From Syntrophomonas zehnderi OL-4 (GTDB taxonomy: Bacteria > Bacillota > Syntrophomonadia > Syntrophomonadales > Syntrophomonadaceae), in NCBI RefSeq assembly GCF_000983115.1, contig NZ_CGIH01000005.1, forward strand, positions 41,322-105,321: a DNA stretch of 64,000 nucleotides, in the 5' to 3' direction. Of the stretch, positions 63,501 to 64,000 are shown piece by piece. The notes beneath the pieces were generated by a model. It was not told where the DNA came from. It made no database searches and saw only the letters and a program-made list of their open reading frames with translations. Each line of letters opens with the position of its first letter. The first letter of the stretch is position 1. The translations under genes and the position numbers were made by a program.

Positions 63501-63714
63501 AAGGGCTTATAAATATCTGGTATCTGCACTGCCGGAGCCCTTCAAAGCCGGGGAAAAATCCCTTCTCAGTCTGCATTTCTATAATGCCAGCAGCAAAATG
63601 CCGGTTAATGACCTCGTATACATCAATGGCCGCCTCTATGAAGTAAAAGACGGCCGGGTCCAATTAGAAATAACCCCGCCAAGTGACGTTCTCAATCTGA
63701 ACATAGCCTATTAG
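60511..63714 (+). CDS. SLH-anchored subtilisin-like serine protease
   Basis: 1067 residues (ATG 60511; 60517 is an alternative) with a GAGGCGG site and a signal peptide (GLWVGIWLVVCCQPVLAL). Three SLH repeats at ~30-215 (DIKSHWARLQIDHLHSRDLISGYPDGSYHPD..., FADAAGRWSMGYIELARELGI..., SPWAQGTVAYARQKGIISGYPDGSFRPQ). Peptidase S8 follows, with D359 (VAVIDSGIDSGHPDLQ), H521 (LGHGTMVAGVV), the oxyanion N in CIATGNDGPG, and S699 (QGSSMAAPHVAGAAALL). Between D and H lies an insert with a DLNGDGQLNAEQ calcium-loop motif. The C-terminal ~350 residues include a pre-peptidase-like beta domain (KRYFFEVPPGSTQLSLALQAG). It is wall-bound through CsaB-modified polymer. Confidence 0.92.
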   Translation: MLMKDKKILLGLWVGIWLVVCCQPVLALTDIKSHWARLQIDHLHSRDLISGYPDGSYHPDTYVTREEFVTLLVKAIHKENEAQQLSKGESTFADAAGRWSMGYIELARELGIAQGSESGLFLPGSYISREEAVTMLVNCLKADHRDLNPADLADSGRISPWAQGTVAYARQKGIISGYPDGSFRPQANITRAEVACILEEMLGLQGERHHFYGTLQDINLRLRQMIVRLNGVEQTFEMAANVLVYARGEREPVKELELPLPAYFDLNANGKLSFVYINDTPAHGKVNLDIRTLPDYARPADYQPINIYSLQDEEDMTLVNQLQNDPANSLKISRDAMKGGEFMQLTGASGRGQLVAVIDSGIDSGHPDLQYTQDNFKKVIDFVDLTNEGQVALNQTAWAVNGSIRIGERDIKVDNLSSVNGEFRYGYFETWRLPLNPAVAYPDGQILVVASKSRYIDRFDTVYMDLNGDGQLNAEQGLKKYSETYQLGQIKGSGNQVFNFVVAEMARDGSYVKLGYDALGHGTMVAGVVAADGIIAGVAPNAQLLPVKIINSAGTARLDNLKLALRLSAERGAKIAVVSMGQMVLNETERQSLADMAAKIWQDFGMAICIATGNDGPGIGTAAATSALNNVISVGAYATPEMWQNDFGWQVNEPRLWYFSPGGPGRNGRASPLVVAPGSAVSTYPLWADSPYQLDQGSSMAAPHVAGAAALLMDAVSHQLYRDDVRAVWMALLGGAEPLKGYQPAEQGYGAINLLRSWQEIKNLTQNPLNYELSQYSPEFGAGSGFYSRTLPPGKLSLTIKNPNYVNSRLAVGSLSPWIMPGQMVVQIPANSERTIDLDFAELKEPGLYSGFVLADNALTPGWDAAALQTVIVPYKLAELPERQFVEQYGLAAGEYKRYFFEVPPGSTQLSLALQAGQKGRVRMHLVAPDGSQTTSHYAGVGDLQPRDKANLVFANPLPGTWEVVVYSSLTLSSLGLENSIYTLTASLEADTLKPWGRAYKYLVSALPEPFKAGEKSLLSLHFYNASSKMPVNDLVYINGRLYEVKDGRVQLEITPPSDVLNLNIAY

Positions 63715-63732
63715 CCCCGGAAATGGTAGTAA

Positions 63733-64000
63733 TCGTAGGGGAGGCTTCAGCCTCCCCCGGGATATACGTCAATCGCCCGCCGATAATCGTAGGGGAGGCT
63801 TCAGCCTCCCCCGGCAGATCAGCCTCCCCCGGGGATATACGCTAAATGCCTGCGGACAATCGTAGGGGAGGCTTCAGCCTCCCCCGGGTAGACCAGGCTC
63901 CCCCGGATATACGCCAAATGCTTGCGGATAATCGTAGGGGAGGCTTCAGCCTCCCCCGGGTAGACCAGGCTCCCCCGGATATACGCCAAATGCTTGCGGA
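63733..64000. repeat. tandem hairpin array (GGGGAGGC type) running off the window
   Basis: Four copies of ATCGTAGGGGAGGC-TTCA-GCCTCCCC begin at ~63732, 63786, 63859 and 63931 (spacings 54, 73 and 72 bases). The links carry GATATACG..AAATGC.TGCGGA and a partial AGGCTCCCCCGG. The last two units are almost identical. This stretch has no gene. Confidence 0.85.

Overview
The window is about 64 kb of a low-to-medium GC, endospore-forming anaerobic firmicute. The order S1-domain protein, Ppx/GppA, spoIIE, tilS, ftsH, followed by fol, pan, nad, coaX, dusB, greA and lysS, is the familiar Clostridia/Bacilli housekeeping order. The SLH-domain protease, CsaB, CuAO-type stalk domains and an RND pump in a spore-former suggest a Syntrophomonas-like member of the Clostridia; this is inference from content and no database comparison was made. 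No rRNA, tRNA or CRISPR array was seen.

Layout. 1-8543: the end of an S1-domain protein, a Ppx/GppA phosphatase, spoIIE, tilS and ftsH. 9162-18658: cofactor genes in short operons: an HD hydrolase with folP-folB-folK; a PanG-type reductase with panB-panC-panD; nadB, nadC and coaX. 19032-27986: dusB; a three-gene membrane operon (GT-C glycosyltransferase, UbiA-like phosphoribosyltransferase, SMR-type transporter); an HTH-led cassette of three poorly described genes; greA and lysS. 28118-29662: a secreted GH26-like glycosidase. 30117-35026 (minus strand): csaB, murJ and a DUF5693 membrane protein. 35275-40783 (plus strand): a WecA/TagO-type transferase, an LCP ligase and a multidomain amidase. 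Together these cover wall-polymer priming, flipping, pyruvylation, ligation and wall hydrolysis.

40851-51266 is the accessory stretch. It holds a truncated and frameshifted HD-domain gene with an intact YwgA-like neighbour, a bacillosamine-type cluster (pglC-pglD-pglE), a DUF4411 PIN-like toxin with an HTH-ImmA/IrrE partner, an orphan ParA ATPase followed by SAP-like and HARE-like proteins, an unrecognised 194-residue protein, and a RAYT transposase flanked by its own hairpins. 51545-63714 is the envelope block: a stalk-domain surface protein, a TolC-family protein, an RND adaptor and pump, a TetR regulator, and an SLH-anchored subtilase. Matching TetR-like operators lie just downstream of the -10 boxes of both the tolC-like gene and the adaptor, which suggests one regulator for the split pump. 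CsaB upstream would make the pyruvylated polymer on which the SLH protease docks.

The most striking non-coding content is a large family of modular intergenic repeats. Elements of about 100-360 bp start with TTAATAGACRCRGATAACRC and end with its inverse. Each tends to have both arms in the same 'dialect' (ACA or GCG). They carry internal hairpins of the type GCGGAAGC-TTTA-GCTTCCGC, whose stems vary by paired substitutions. They abut stop codons and in several cases supply the last codons of the gene (csaB, the GH26 gene, ppx). Some sit inside segmental duplications that copied gene ends (the tilS start, the LCP gene end). A different RAYT-linked hairpin family is present at 50.4, 51.3 and 55.1 kb.
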